From CAYLYP01 sp964387795 (lineage in GTDB: Bacteria > Bacteroidota > Bacteroidia > Bacteroidales > UBA7960), in the NCBI GenBank assembly GCA_964387795.1, contig CAYLYP010000017.1:1-49002 (forward strand): a stretch of DNA of 49,002 nt, given 5' to 3'. The translations under genes and the position numbers were made by a program. Positions 41,811-49,002 of this stretch are shown piece by piece (the first letter of the stretch is position 1; each line of letters starts with the position of its first letter). The notes below the pieces were generated by a model. That model saw only the letters and a program-made list of their open reading frames with translations. It was not told the DNA's origin and made no database searches.

Positions 41811-42317
41811 TTAATTTGAAGCATAAGTCAGATCCTGGATTCTTGTCTCACCTGTAATAACTCCGGCAACGGGAATAGGTTCGCAAGTGTAAATCTTACG
41901 AATGGGGGTGTCAGAAACCCATTGACCGTCTTCGAAAACCCTTTGTCCCTGGTTGTATTCAAAACTTACAGGTACAATTTTGAAGGTCACCCCTTTATTT
42001 GTTACAGGCATGTTAAAGCTATACTCACCATTAGCACCAACAGTAGTTTCAAAAAGCAAATCATTATAAGTTCCGGATGTGCTTAAAACATATTGAGAAG
42101 CAGGCACTCTAAAAATGATTTTTGTCCCTGAGGGTACATATTCAAGTGTAGTTGTAGTTGTATCGTTCAACAGATCTAACTGTGCTTTAACGACTCCTTT
42201 AATAACAGCAGTTTTGCTGGTGTCAATTGTTGCAGGTGAAGTTTGTTCATCTTTAGAGCAGCCTAAAAACATGGCGAAGCCACATAAGAATAATAAAGCA
42301 AAAATTTGTTTTTTCAT
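41811..42317 (-). CDS. Lipoprotein with transthyretin-like domain, module copy 2
   Basis: This 168-residue lipoprotein (signal MKKQIFALLFLCGFAMFLGC, lipobox FLGC) has a beta-sandwich domain of the carboxypeptidase-regulatory/transthyretin kind: AVIKGVVKAQLDLLND, LLFETTVGANGEYSFNMPV and a C-terminal motif DGQWVSDTPIRKIY. It is co-linear with the product of 43823-44329. I chose ATG 42317; the longer frame adds 22 residues ahead of an ideal lipoprotein signal. It precedes its barrel partner, and the pair was probably duplicated as a unit. Confidence 0.75.
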   Translation of the reverse strand: MKKQIFALLFLCGFAMFLGCSKDEQTSPATIDTSKTAVIKGVVKAQLDLLNDTTTTTLEYVPSGTKIIFRVPASQYVLSTSGTYNDLLFETTVGANGEYSFNMPVTNKGVTFKIVPVSFEYNQGQRVFEDGQWVSDTPIRKIYTCEPIPVAGVITGETRIQDLTYASN

Positions 42318-42792
42318 TTGAGTTTTTTTTAAGAGTTTTAAAACAAATAAAATATCAGGAAAGTAGTTCCTGAGTTGTTTCATACGAAGATGAATGAAAA
42401 ATGGTTATCTTTTTAAAGTGGATTTTTTCATTTTGTAATGAAATATGCATTATATCAAACAGTTATTTGGTAAATTATTTGAGATAAGTAAAGATATCAG
42501 TGTTTTTGTTGATTGTTCAATTGTGCCTTTTTTGTAAAGCAGCTTGCTCAAAGAATAAATAAAAATAATCATGTTAAAGCTATCATTTTAAAAAGTATAT
42601 GCTGATTTTAGCTCCATATTAAAATGCAGATAATAAAGATTTGTTTTTTTAAACGAAGGCATTAGCCTGATTGGCGATACATGTTTCGTTATTTTATTGG
42701 AAGATGTGGATTATACTGAGATGTTGTGCTTTTAAATATTTGTTTATATGCTTCAACACATTGATAAAGATACATAGGGGTCAAAATGCAAA
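42318..42792. other. Intergenic region between the two copies of the barrel module
   Basis: No gene is supported in this stretch. It is AT-rich, with small inverted repeats such as TTTTCATTTTGTAATGAAA near 42426-42446. It must contain the promoter of copy 2, but I found no TAnnTTTG box on the minus strand close to 42317. Confidence 0.4.
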
Positions 42793-42823
42793 TAAAAAAA
42801 GCAGGTCTTTTTAAAACCTGCTT
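42793..42823 (-). terminator. Rho-independent terminator of module copy 1
   Basis: AAGCAGGT (42799-42806) pairs with ACCTGCTT (42816-42823) across a 9-nt loop. On the minus strand the stem is followed by TTTTTATTTG. It separates the transcripts of the two module copies. Confidence 0.85.
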
Positions 42824-42867
42824 GAAAAAACGTATAATTATTCAGCTCCCAAATAAGAGGGCTTGTA

Positions 42868-43725
42868 TTAAAAATGGAACATAACATAAATTCCACCCAT
42901 GGGATTGACAATAAAAGCAGAAATATCCTGGTCACCCGGGCTTATTAACTGAAGGTTTTCCTCGGTAGTGCTTCCTGTCCAGTGTTCATATTTATATTTT
43001 GAATTCCATTGAAAGCTGTAAGAACCAGCCAGGCCAACTTCGCCCCCAACAGAGATTTTTGGGAGGATAAAGAATTCGATTCCAATAAAAGCATTAAGCC
43101 CGGCACTGATTTTATTGCCTTCGGTAAAACTAATTACCCTGTCACCATTGGCAAGAAGATTATCTCCAAAATCGTAGCTTGTAGGTGTTGGGAAGAATTG
43201 CGAGTATGAGTTCCCATAGAGATATTTTGTGTTGTTTTGTTCCCAGCCTGCAAACAACCCACCGCCATAAAAACCCTGGAGCCTGTTATATCCGCGGCGG
43301 AATTCAATTCCAAAGCCAAGCATATAATCTGCATAATAATAGGTTCTTTTATCAACAATTACATCATTGCTAAGAGGGTTATTGAAAAAAGCATTGTCAT
43401 CTCTGACATACCTTCTGTCGGTATTATGGAAAGTTGTCAAACCAAAGCTTAATCGAAAAGCAATTTCCTCATCAAGGAAGAGTTTGACATAAAGGTTTTG
43501 CCCATATTTAAACAATAATGAAGGGTCAAGGTTATCCTGGGTGTTATTGAAAAAGTTTCCTGCGTATTTCAGAAAAGGCCCGGCTTCAATTCCCAAACCA
43601 ATGTCGCCTGCTTCAGGGAGAATATAACGACCTTTTTTATCGCGGTCAAGGTCTTCGGTGTTCTGAGAAAAGGCAGACAGTGATCCTAAAAGCAGAAAAG
43701 CAGTAATTATAAAGAGTTTTTTCAT
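42868..43725 (-). CDS. Outer-membrane beta-barrel protein, module copy 1
   Basis: This protein of about 285 residues starts with the signal peptide MKKLFIITAFLLLGSLSAFSQ and ends in Phe (MGGIYVMFHF). It is alignable end to end with the copy at 40822-41682, by eye a little over half identical, with the best-kept blocks GIEAGPFLKYAGNFFNNTQ, DNLDPSLLFKYGQ, DRRYVRDDNAFFNNPLS and YKYEHWTGSTTEE. The alternating hydrophobic pattern predicts a small outer-membrane barrel. ATG 43725 was chosen over an upstream frame extension. It follows its lipoprotein partner by 97 nt and has its own terminator. Confidence 0.75.
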   Translation of the reverse strand: MKKLFIITAFLLLGSLSAFSQNTEDLDRDKKGRYILPEAGDIGLGIEAGPFLKYAGNFFNNTQDNLDPSLLFKYGQNLYVKLFLDEEIAFRLSFGLTTFHNTDRRYVRDDNAFFNNPLSNDVIVDKRTYYYADYMLGFGIEFRRGYNRLQGFYGGGLFAGWEQNNTKYLYGNSYSQFFPTPTSYDFGDNLLANGDRVISFTEGNKISAGLNAFIGIEFFILPKISVGGEVGLAGSYSFQWNSKYKYEHWTGSTTEENLQLISPGDQDISAFIVNPMGGIYVMFHF

Positions 43726-43822
43726 CTGAGTAGGTTTTGAATTCATGACAAAAGCCTTACCTAAAGCAATGTAAAGTTCCAGCATAATGTCAACTGAAGT
43801 GTTGATTGTAAACTTTTAAATA

Positions 43823-44329
43823 TTATTGGTCTGAGTAGTTAAAATCCTGAACTTTTGTATAGCCTACAACAATGTTATTTACTGATGTAGAACCGGCAGT
43901 GAATTTTTTACGTATTGGTGTATCAGAGACCCAATGACCATCCTGTAGCTTCCGTTGTCCCTGATCATAAATGAAGTCAACAGGCATAATGGTAACAGAG
44001 ATGCCCCTTGTGGTAGCAGGAATATCAAATGAATATATGCCATTATCACCAATAGTGGTTTCAAATAAAAGATCATCGTAAGTGCCTTCAGGATTGAGGA
44101 TGTATTCAGAAGCATTTACTTTGAAAATGACTTTTGTACCCGAAGGTGCATTTTCCAATATGAGCCCCAAAGTGTCATTTAAGAGGTCTAACTGGGCTTT
44201 TAACTGTCCTTTGATTGTTGCTGTATTGCTCAAATCCAAACTGGTTGGCGCATTTTGTTCATCTTTGATACAGCCAGAAGAAAAAAACAAGCCTGTAATA
44301 AAAAGCAGGCTAAAAATTAGATTTTTCAT
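43823..44329 (-). CDS. Lipoprotein with transthyretin-like domain, module copy 1
   Basis: This 168-residue lipoprotein has the signal MKNLIFSLLFITGLFFSSGC and lipobox SSGC. The mature domain shows ATIKGQLKAQLDLLNDT, GTYDDLLFETTIGDNGIYSF and DGHWVSDTPIRKKF, nearly the same landmarks as in copy 2. Such domains usually mediate protein-protein or peptidoglycan contacts. It heads the copy-1 module and is divergent from the FHA gene at 44696. A TATTTTTG box lies on the minus strand at 44385-44378, about 49 nt upstream. The C-terminal WVSDTPIRK motif is absolutely kept in both copies and may be a functional surface. Confidence 0.75.
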   Translation of the reverse strand: MKNLIFSLLFITGLFFSSGCIKDEQNAPTSLDLSNTATIKGQLKAQLDLLNDTLGLILENAPSGTKVIFKVNASEYILNPEGTYDDLLFETTIGDNGIYSFDIPATTRGISVTIMPVDFIYDQGQRKLQDGHWVSDTPIRKKFTAGSTSVNNIVVGYTKVQDFNYSDQ

Positions 44330-44695
44330 TCCTGTATTATTTTTAATTTAAAGATTGTGGTATTCGTAGCTAAGATACAAAAATATTTCGATGTAAGGAA
44401 ATAATATAAAATAATGAAACGAACAAGTTTAAGAATTAAACACAACTGCCAATTCAAATTGCAAACATTGAGTTTCAATGGAACAAAAGCAAAGAAATAA
44501 TAGTGGATGACATGAGTGGTTTTTTTTAAGGTTAGGGGCAACAGTTTATTTAAAATAAGGATAATAAAACAAGCTATTTTTAAGGTAATCCATAATCAAT
44601 CTTAAATTGACGTTTAAAGTGTTGGAAATTATTTATACCAACGCATAATTTTTATAATTTTAAACTGTTTTTATCGTTACAAAAATATAAGTGCA
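44330..44695. promoter_or_regulatory. Divergent regulatory region between module copy 1 and the FHA gene
   Basis: This 366-nt gap contains no gene. It holds a minus-strand -7-like box (TATTTTTG, 44385-44378) and, on the plus strand, TTGCAAACATTGAGTTTCAA at 44459-44478, which matches the right arm and tail of the inverted-repeat element. The corresponding left arm is degenerate (AAGTTTAAGA near 44425). Confidence 0.4.
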
Positions 44696-45268
44696 ATGAG
44701 CAGTTTTTCTCTTTGTCCGAATGGACATTATTATGATTCAAAACTGGACAAATGTCCCTATTGCCCGTCAGAAGGCAATAAGAATACTTCAAATATTAAT
44801 CCGTCAACACCCATGGACAAGACAAAAATTTTCAATGAAGATGATCTGCAAGGGGCAGATAAAACGAAAATTGAAGGAGTAACAGGCAGGCTTGATAAAA
44901 CCAGAATATTTACTCCTGAAAATGAAACTGCTTCTGTAAGTAGTGAACAGGCATTTCATCCGGGTCGAAAGATTACCGGTTGGTTGGTGACCTTTTCGAT
45001 GATCCCGGAAGGATTGGATTTCAGGTTGTTTGAGGGACGTAATATCATAGGTTCAGATCCCGGTTGTGATATTGTAATATCACAGGATGCTGCTATTTCT
45101 TCAAAGCACCTTACAATTTTATACCGCCAGGGAAGTTTTAAATATAAAGATGAACTTTCTACCAATGGGACTTGCATCAATGGAGAGTTTGTTGAAGAAG
45201 GCAACCTGAATGACGGGGATGAAATTAAGATTGGAAATACGGTATTTAAATTCAGGAGTATATCCTAA
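44696..45268 (+). CDS. FHA-domain protein with N-terminal zinc-ribbon-like motif and Thr ligand repeats
   Basis: This 190-residue cytosolic protein begins with a C7-x3-H11 ... C20-x2-C23 cluster (LCPNGHYY, KCPYC), a likely zinc-binding knuckle. A flexible linker carries three near-identical motifs, DKTKIF (T43), DKTKIE (T57) and DKTRIF (T69), good candidates for phosphothreonine sites read by FHA domains. The C-terminal FHA domain (about 95-190) shows GSDPGCDIVISQ, SSKHLTI and STNGTCINGE, the phosphothreonine-binding set. It leads a run of signalling genes with a kinase and a phosphatase, so it is probably a substrate and adaptor of that kinase. Confidence 0.9.
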   Translation: MSSFSLCPNGHYYDSKLDKCPYCPSEGNKNTSNINPSTPMDKTKIFNEDDLQGADKTKIEGVTGRLDKTRIFTPENETASVSSEQAFHPGRKITGWLVTFSMIPEGLDFRLFEGRNIIGSDPGCDIVISQDAAISSKHLTILYRQGSFKYKDELSTNGTCINGEFVEEGNLNDGDEIKIGNTVFKFRSIS

Positions 45269-45433
45269 GCATTGCGTAATTTTGTATTTGTTAAATACGA
45301 ATCTTTGCCTGATTGAAAAACAGTGCAGTGAGCTGCTCAGTTGTTGATGAGGGAAATACATAAAATGCAATTCGATGGATTAATTTTTATTCCCTTTAAA
45401 ACAATGATATTTGTCATTGTCATGCTGCGCAAA

Positions 45434-45475
45434 ATATTTGTAAACTGTTAACTGAAAGAATCAAACCATAGAGTT
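45434..45475 (+). promoter_or_regulatory. Partial copy of the inverted-repeat upstream element before the VWA/FHA gene
   Basis: ATATTTGTAA at 45434-45443 resembles the left arm, and CAAACCATAGAGTTCC at 45462-45477 resembles the right arm and its tail. The spacing is shorter than in copies A-C. The start codon lies about 40 nt downstream, as in copies A and C. Confidence 0.3.
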
Positions 45476-45510
45476 CCATTCGACCAAAAACTTAAAAAAA
45501 ATATTTACTG

Positions 45511-46932
45511 ATGAAAAGCAAATTTGCCCTTTTGTTGTTAATGTTGATTAGTATCTCTTCAATAGCTCAGCCATTAAGGATACAATCTGTTGATGATTCA
45601 GCTTTTCCAAGCATTCAGGTTCTTGTAGATTTCGGGGATGAACAACCCCAGGAACAGGATGTTAAAATAATTGAGGGGGAAGCATCGCTTCCTGTTTCCT
45701 TAAGCCCATATATTGATGAGGGGCAATCGGGAAAAGCAATATTCATTCTTATTGAGAATAGTGGTTTTACCTATGGTAAGGCTTTGAATGAGATTAAAGC
45801 TTCTGTAAAGGATATCCTTTCTGTTTTGGGGCCTGGTGTATTGGTGAATATTGGATATTACGGGACTCAGATTGAAAACAGCAAAGCACTTGAAATGCTT
45901 AGTGTTGAATTTACTACAGACTATCAGCAATTAATATCCGATCTGGATAAGATAAAACCTTTTAAGGATACAACATTCAGAAAGCCATATACCTTTAAAA
46001 GCATTTTTGAGGCTTTAAACTATATGGAAGGGAAAACCAGCCTGCCTGGCAATAGTATGTTGCTTGTACTTTCAACAGCAGTTAATAATGATAAATCACC
46101 GGTGAGCCTTTCTGATTGTTCTGATAAATCAATTAAAGCCGGTATCCCTTTTTACGGCTTAACCTATAAGACAGCTAACAGCACTGTGTCAGATAATTTC
46201 GTAATATTATCTGACCGTACAGGAGGTAAAAGTGCTTATGTTTCATCGGCTTCTGATATTAAAGCTTCGTTTTCAAACTTTTGGGAACATAATAGGGAAG
46301 GGGGCAAAAAACTATATAAAGTTAGTTTTGTTTCCAATCAGAAGAAAGCTCAAAACAAAGCAGTATTAAGCTGGAACAACCAAAACATCCCGTTTACATA
46401 TTCAAATCCAGGTGCATCAAAACTTCCATTGCCTCTATGGTCATTGATTGTTATCGGGGTATTGGTTGTAGGGCTTGTTGCTTATTTATTTCTTAAAAAC
46501 AAGAATCGAAAAAATGCATCAATACCTGTTCAGCCTGCTCCAATGGCACCACCTGTAAGGGAAATGGTCCCTGAAGTGAAAGCTGTTGTTGATGATCCAC
46601 ATGCAAAGAAAGACCTTAAGAAGACAATAATAGCCGGTGGCTCTGTATTGGTTCCTACTTTGTTTATCAGTTATGGGAATGTAAACAACACCCTGCAACT
46701 TGGCAAGGAAATCCTGACGATTGGTCGTAACAATCAAAATGCATTGGTTATCCCGGACTCAACTGTATCAGGGCAACATGCAATCATTAAGCCGGCAGGA
46801 GGTTCTTATGTCATCGAAGATCTTGGGTCAACAAACGGAACTACTGTAAATGGTGCAGGCATAAAATCACATGTTTTAAAAAACGGTGACGTCATTCGTA
46901 TGGGTGCTGTGCGTATTACCTTTAAAGCATGA
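45511..46932 (+). CDS. Membrane protein with VWA-like extracytoplasmic domain and cytosolic FHA domain
   Basis: This 473-residue protein starts with a signal peptide (MKSKFALLLLMLISISSIAQ). An extracytoplasmic domain (about 25-300) has the pattern of a von Willebrand factor A fold, with the metal-site motif degenerate (LIENSGFT instead of DxSxS). One membrane helix follows (about 308-328, LIVIGVLVVGLVAYLFL), then a basic linker and a cytosolic FHA domain (about 390-473; LTIGRNNQNALVIPDS, SGQHAIIKP, GSTNGTTVNG). The topology would couple an envelope event to phosphothreonine recognition inside. The PP2C gene starts 40 nt downstream, so the two are surely co-transcribed. Confidence 0.87.
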   Translation: MKSKFALLLLMLISISSIAQPLRIQSVDDSAFPSIQVLVDFGDEQPQEQDVKIIEGEASLPVSLSPYIDEGQSGKAIFILIENSGFTYGKALNEIKASVKDILSVLGPGVLVNIGYYGTQIENSKALEMLSVEFTTDYQQLISDLDKIKPFKDTTFRKPYTFKSIFEALNYMEGKTSLPGNSMLLVLSTAVNNDKSPVSLSDCSDKSIKAGIPFYGLTYKTANSTVSDNFVILSDRTGGKSAYVSSASDIKASFSNFWEHNREGGKKLYKVSFVSNQKKAQNKAVLSWNNQNIPFTYSNPGASKLPLPLWSLIVIGVLVVGLVAYLFLKNKNRKNASIPVQPAPMAPPVREMVPEVKAVVDDPHAKKDLKKTIIAGGSVLVPTLFISYGNVNNTLQLGKEILTIGRNNQNALVIPDSTVSGQHAIIKPAGGSYVIEDLGSTNGTTVNGAGIKSHVLKNGDVIRMGAVRITFKA

Positions 46933-46972
46933 TATTAAAAAATTATTAATCAGGTTTTTTTTAATCATTACC

Positions 46973-48328
46973 ATGGTAAAAACTAAAAAGCTTCGGAACT
47001 TCGAGTTTGGCAATCATACCGATAAGGGTCTGGTGCGTGCTGAGAATGAAGATTATCTGGGATATTTTGAAACCATTAACGGGCATCTATTTGTGGTCTG
47101 CGATGGGATGGGAGGTGCTGTAGGTGGATCTGTTGCATCCAGGCTTGCTGTTGACTGTATCCGCATTTATCTTGAAAATGAGTTTTTTGATGACCCTCAG
47201 ATTGCAGTACACAATGCCCTGCTTTTTGCCAATGGACAGATCTATGAAAATGCCATCAAGAATCCCGACCTTCAGGGAATGGGCACAACCTGCCTTCTTG
47301 TATTAATCCGTGATAATGTTGTTTATTATGGACATGTTGGTGATAGCCGGATCTATTTATTTGCATCAAATAAACTCTACAGGCTGACAAAAGACCATTC
47401 TGTGGTTGAAGATATGCTTAGCCATGGATTGATATCCGAAGAAGAAGCTTTTAATCATCCCCGTAAAAATGAAATCCTTCAGGCCCTTGGGGTAAAGGCA
47501 CATATAGAACCATCTTTAGCTTTGATGCCCTATAAGCCGGTTGACAATGATATCCTGCTTTTATGTACCGATGGTCTTACAGGGATGGTAAAAGAAAAGC
47601 ATATTAAAAGGGTATTGGATGATAACATGCCCCTTCAGAGCAAAGCCATGCGCCTTGTTCGTATGGCAAATGAGGCAGGGGGAACTGACAATACTACTGT
47701 TCAGCTCATTCAGTTTTACAATCTTTCAAACACGCAAAGGGAATTTATGCCCCTGAACGTAAATGAAGAGCCTGAGATTTCAAATCATGAGCCAGTCTCC
47801 GGAAAGATTGTTTCTCTCCTGAATTATCGTCCCTGGGTTAAACCAGTTGTTTTTGCCCTTGCTGGTTTGTTTTTGTTATATATGGTTTATGACCTCTTTT
47901 TCAGGAACCCTGTGAAGGAAATCAATAAGGTTTCAACCCAAAGTGAGCAGGAGGCGAATAAGCCTGATTCGGCAAAGGCTGCCAAGCCTTCAACGTCAGT
48001 GGTTACCCCACCTGCCCAAAAAAAGACAGATGATAAAGCACCCCGCGATTCTGTATATCAGGTTAAGAGCGGAGAAACATGGGCAACTATCTATTCAAAG
48101 TTTGGTGTTTGTTCATGGTTTATAAAAACACATCCCGAGAATAAAAAACAATTAACTCCTTCAGGCGACCCTCGTGAAAAAGCAAAGCTTCATATTCCTT
48201 TGAAATACTCATCTAAAGCAAGCCTGAACCCTCTGTATTATAAAGAATTTGCCCAGGATAAAATTGGTGGGGCGTGTAGTAATGTAGATCAGAAGTTTAA
48301 AGACCAGGTTGATAAAAAGATGAAGTAA
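46973..48328 (+). CDS. PP2C-family Ser/Thr phosphatase with membrane helix and LysM-like C-terminus
   Basis: This protein of about 451 residues removes phosphate from Ser/Thr residues, using two metal ions. The PP2C landmarks are visible: RAENED (22-27), VVCDGMGG with D44, YGHVGDSRIYL, LCTDGLTG and AGGTDNTTVQL. A membrane helix (about 289-311, VFALAGLFLLYMVYDLFF) and a Pro/Lys-rich linker lead to an extracytoplasmic LysM-like domain (about 362-405, YQVKSGETWATIYSKFGV), which may bind peptidoglycan. I chose ATG 46973; the longer frame overlaps the upstream gene and is hydrophobic without cause. It is the natural opponent of the kinase that follows. Confidence 0.92.
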   Translation: MVKTKKLRNFEFGNHTDKGLVRAENEDYLGYFETINGHLFVVCDGMGGAVGGSVASRLAVDCIRIYLENEFFDDPQIAVHNALLFANGQIYENAIKNPDLQGMGTTCLLVLIRDNVVYYGHVGDSRIYLFASNKLYRLTKDHSVVEDMLSHGLISEEEAFNHPRKNEILQALGVKAHIEPSLALMPYKPVDNDILLLCTDGLTGMVKEKHIKRVLDDNMPLQSKAMRLVRMANEAGGTDNTTVQLIQFYNLSNTQREFMPLNVNEEPEISNHEPVSGKIVSLLNYRPWVKPVVFALAGLFLLYMVYDLFFRNPVKEINKVSTQSEQEANKPDSAKAAKPSTSVVTPPAQKKTDDKAPRDSVYQVKSGETWATIYSKFGVCSWFIKTHPENKKQLTPSGDPREKAKLHIPLKYSSKASLNPLYYKEFAQDKIGGACSNVDQKFKDQVDKKMK

Positions 48329-48424
48329 TCCCAAACGGGGTAAATTAAGTAAAGTCACCTGATTTGTTATCATAAGTAATGAATATCTTTGGGAAATCAG
48401 TGTTTTTAAATATAAACAGTATTC

Positions 48425-49002
48425 ATGATTGTAGGGCAACAGATATTTAATTATCGTATCGAGTCTCTTGTTGGGGAAGGCGGTATGGGAAAGGTTTATC
48501 TGGCCATTCATAACCAATTGGGACGGAAGGTAGCTGTTAAAGTGCTGGATCCTTATCTTGCAAAAAATCCTGAGATCAGGGCAAGGTTTAAAAAGGAAGC
48601 TGCCACACTTGCAAACCTCCAACATCCTAATATTGTTACCTTGTTTGATTATGTAGAGGAAGGTGATACCTGTGCCCTGATTATGGAATATGTTGAAGGG
48701 CAATCCATTGATGAGTATATCCAAAAGGTAACAGGACCTATCCCTGAAGCAAAAGCAATCCCATTATTCTCCCAAATCCTTCAAGGTGTTGCTTATGCCC
48801 ACTCAAGGGGTGTAATCCATAGAGATATCAAACCATCAAATTTTATTGTAACCGAATCGGGTGAGGTTAAGATCCTTGATTTCGGGATAGCAAAAATCCT
48901 TGACGAAGGAAGCCATAAGCTTACCCGTACAGGGACACGAATGGGAACGATACTTTATATGAGCCCTGAACAGGTTAAAGGAACTGAAGTAGATATCAGG
49001 AC
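48425..49002 (+). CDS. Hanks-type Ser/Thr protein kinase, 3'-truncated by the window
   Basis: The frame opens at ATG 48425 (MIVGQQIFNYRIESLVGEGG) and runs off the window end after 192 codons. The kinase domain is textbook: Gly loop GEGGMGKVY (17-25), invariant K39 in AVKVLD, the catalytic loop HRDIKPSN (H132-D134), DFG at 152-154 and the activation-segment end GTILYMSPEQ. Thr residues in KLTRTGTRMGT are likely autophosphorylation sites. It follows the PP2C gene by 96 nt. The C-terminal part, which in this family often carries a membrane helix and sensor or TPR region, lies outside the window. Confidence 0.95.
   Translation, partial: MIVGQQIFNYRIESLVGEGGMGKVYLAIHNQLGRKVAVKVLDPYLAKNPEIRARFKKEAATLANLQHPNIVTLFDYVEEGDTCALIMEYVEGQSIDEYIQKVTGPIPEAKAIPLFSQILQGVAYAHSRGVIHRDIKPSNFIVTESGEVKILDFGIAKILDEGSHKLTRTGTRMGTILYMSPEQVKGTEVDIR

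Noticed and set aside
48209..48724. 171-codon minus-strand frame across the PP2C end and kinase start
   Set aside because: It overlaps two genes with unmistakable motifs on the plus strand and resembles no protein family.

Overview
The window reads as ordinary chromosome of a member of the Bacteroidota, probably Bacteroidales or a near relative. The evidence is AT-rich intergenic DNA, TAnnTTTG-type -7 promoter boxes, A-rich rather than Shine-Dalgarno leaders, a TonB-dependent receptor with a carboxypeptidase-like N-terminal extension, a DUF4105/Lnb-type membrane protein, a two-gene LysO exporter and a PII-like protein next to an RND pump. I see no tRNA, rRNA, insertion sequence, phage or CRISPR array. 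The window cuts one gene at each end.

Layout. 1-4165 (+): end of an RND efflux adaptor, the RND pump and a PII-like protein. 4389-5926 (+): an unassigned small protein and a free-standing 2-oxoacid-dehydrogenase-type acyltransferase. 6163-12052 (-): a galactose cluster in transcription order nucleotidyltransferase, vSGLT-like symporter, galK, split lysO, galM; no galT or galE is present. 12226-14012 (-): a TPR protein and a DUF2892 membrane peptide. 14436-21081: two paralogous glutamate-semialdehyde (P5C) dehydrogenases, one per strand, flanking a ModE-like regulator with an early stop codon, dnaG and ppnP. 21388-23848 (+): an aspartyl-protease lipoprotein with a PDZ domain and a DUF898 membrane protein. 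A 132-bp palindromic element built of 11-nt units follows, then a TonB-dependent receptor and a small proline-tailed protein (-). 27642-32153: asnB (+) converging on a DUF4105/Lnb-SDR-acetoacetate decarboxylase-like operon (-). 32698-35485 (+): tryptophanase with an apparent tyrosine-rich leader peptide, then msrC and mntP. 35507-40713: a 7TM class III adenylate cyclase, a LuxE-like protein and two lipoproteins. 40822-44329 (-): a tandemly duplicated lipoprotein/outer-membrane-barrel module. 44696-49002 (+): a phospho-signalling cluster of FHA protein, VWA-like/FHA membrane protein, PP2C phosphatase and Ser/Thr kinase (cut by the window end).

How the parts work together. The gal cluster would import galactose with sodium, interconvert its anomers and phosphorylate it; the nucleotidyltransferase is the only local candidate for making a UDP-sugar from galactose-1-phosphate. 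Tryptophanase, asnB and the P5C dehydrogenases point to amino-acid metabolism. The kinase, phosphatase and two FHA proteins form a self-consistent Ser/Thr phosphorylation circuit.

The most interesting signals are the tnaA leader ORF with a hairpin that could mask the tnaA start, a shared inverted-repeat element upstream of several genes, the duplicated barrel module, the interrupted ModE-like gene, and the 11-nt-unit palindrome. All calls come from reading sequence and recalled family knowledge; no database search was run.
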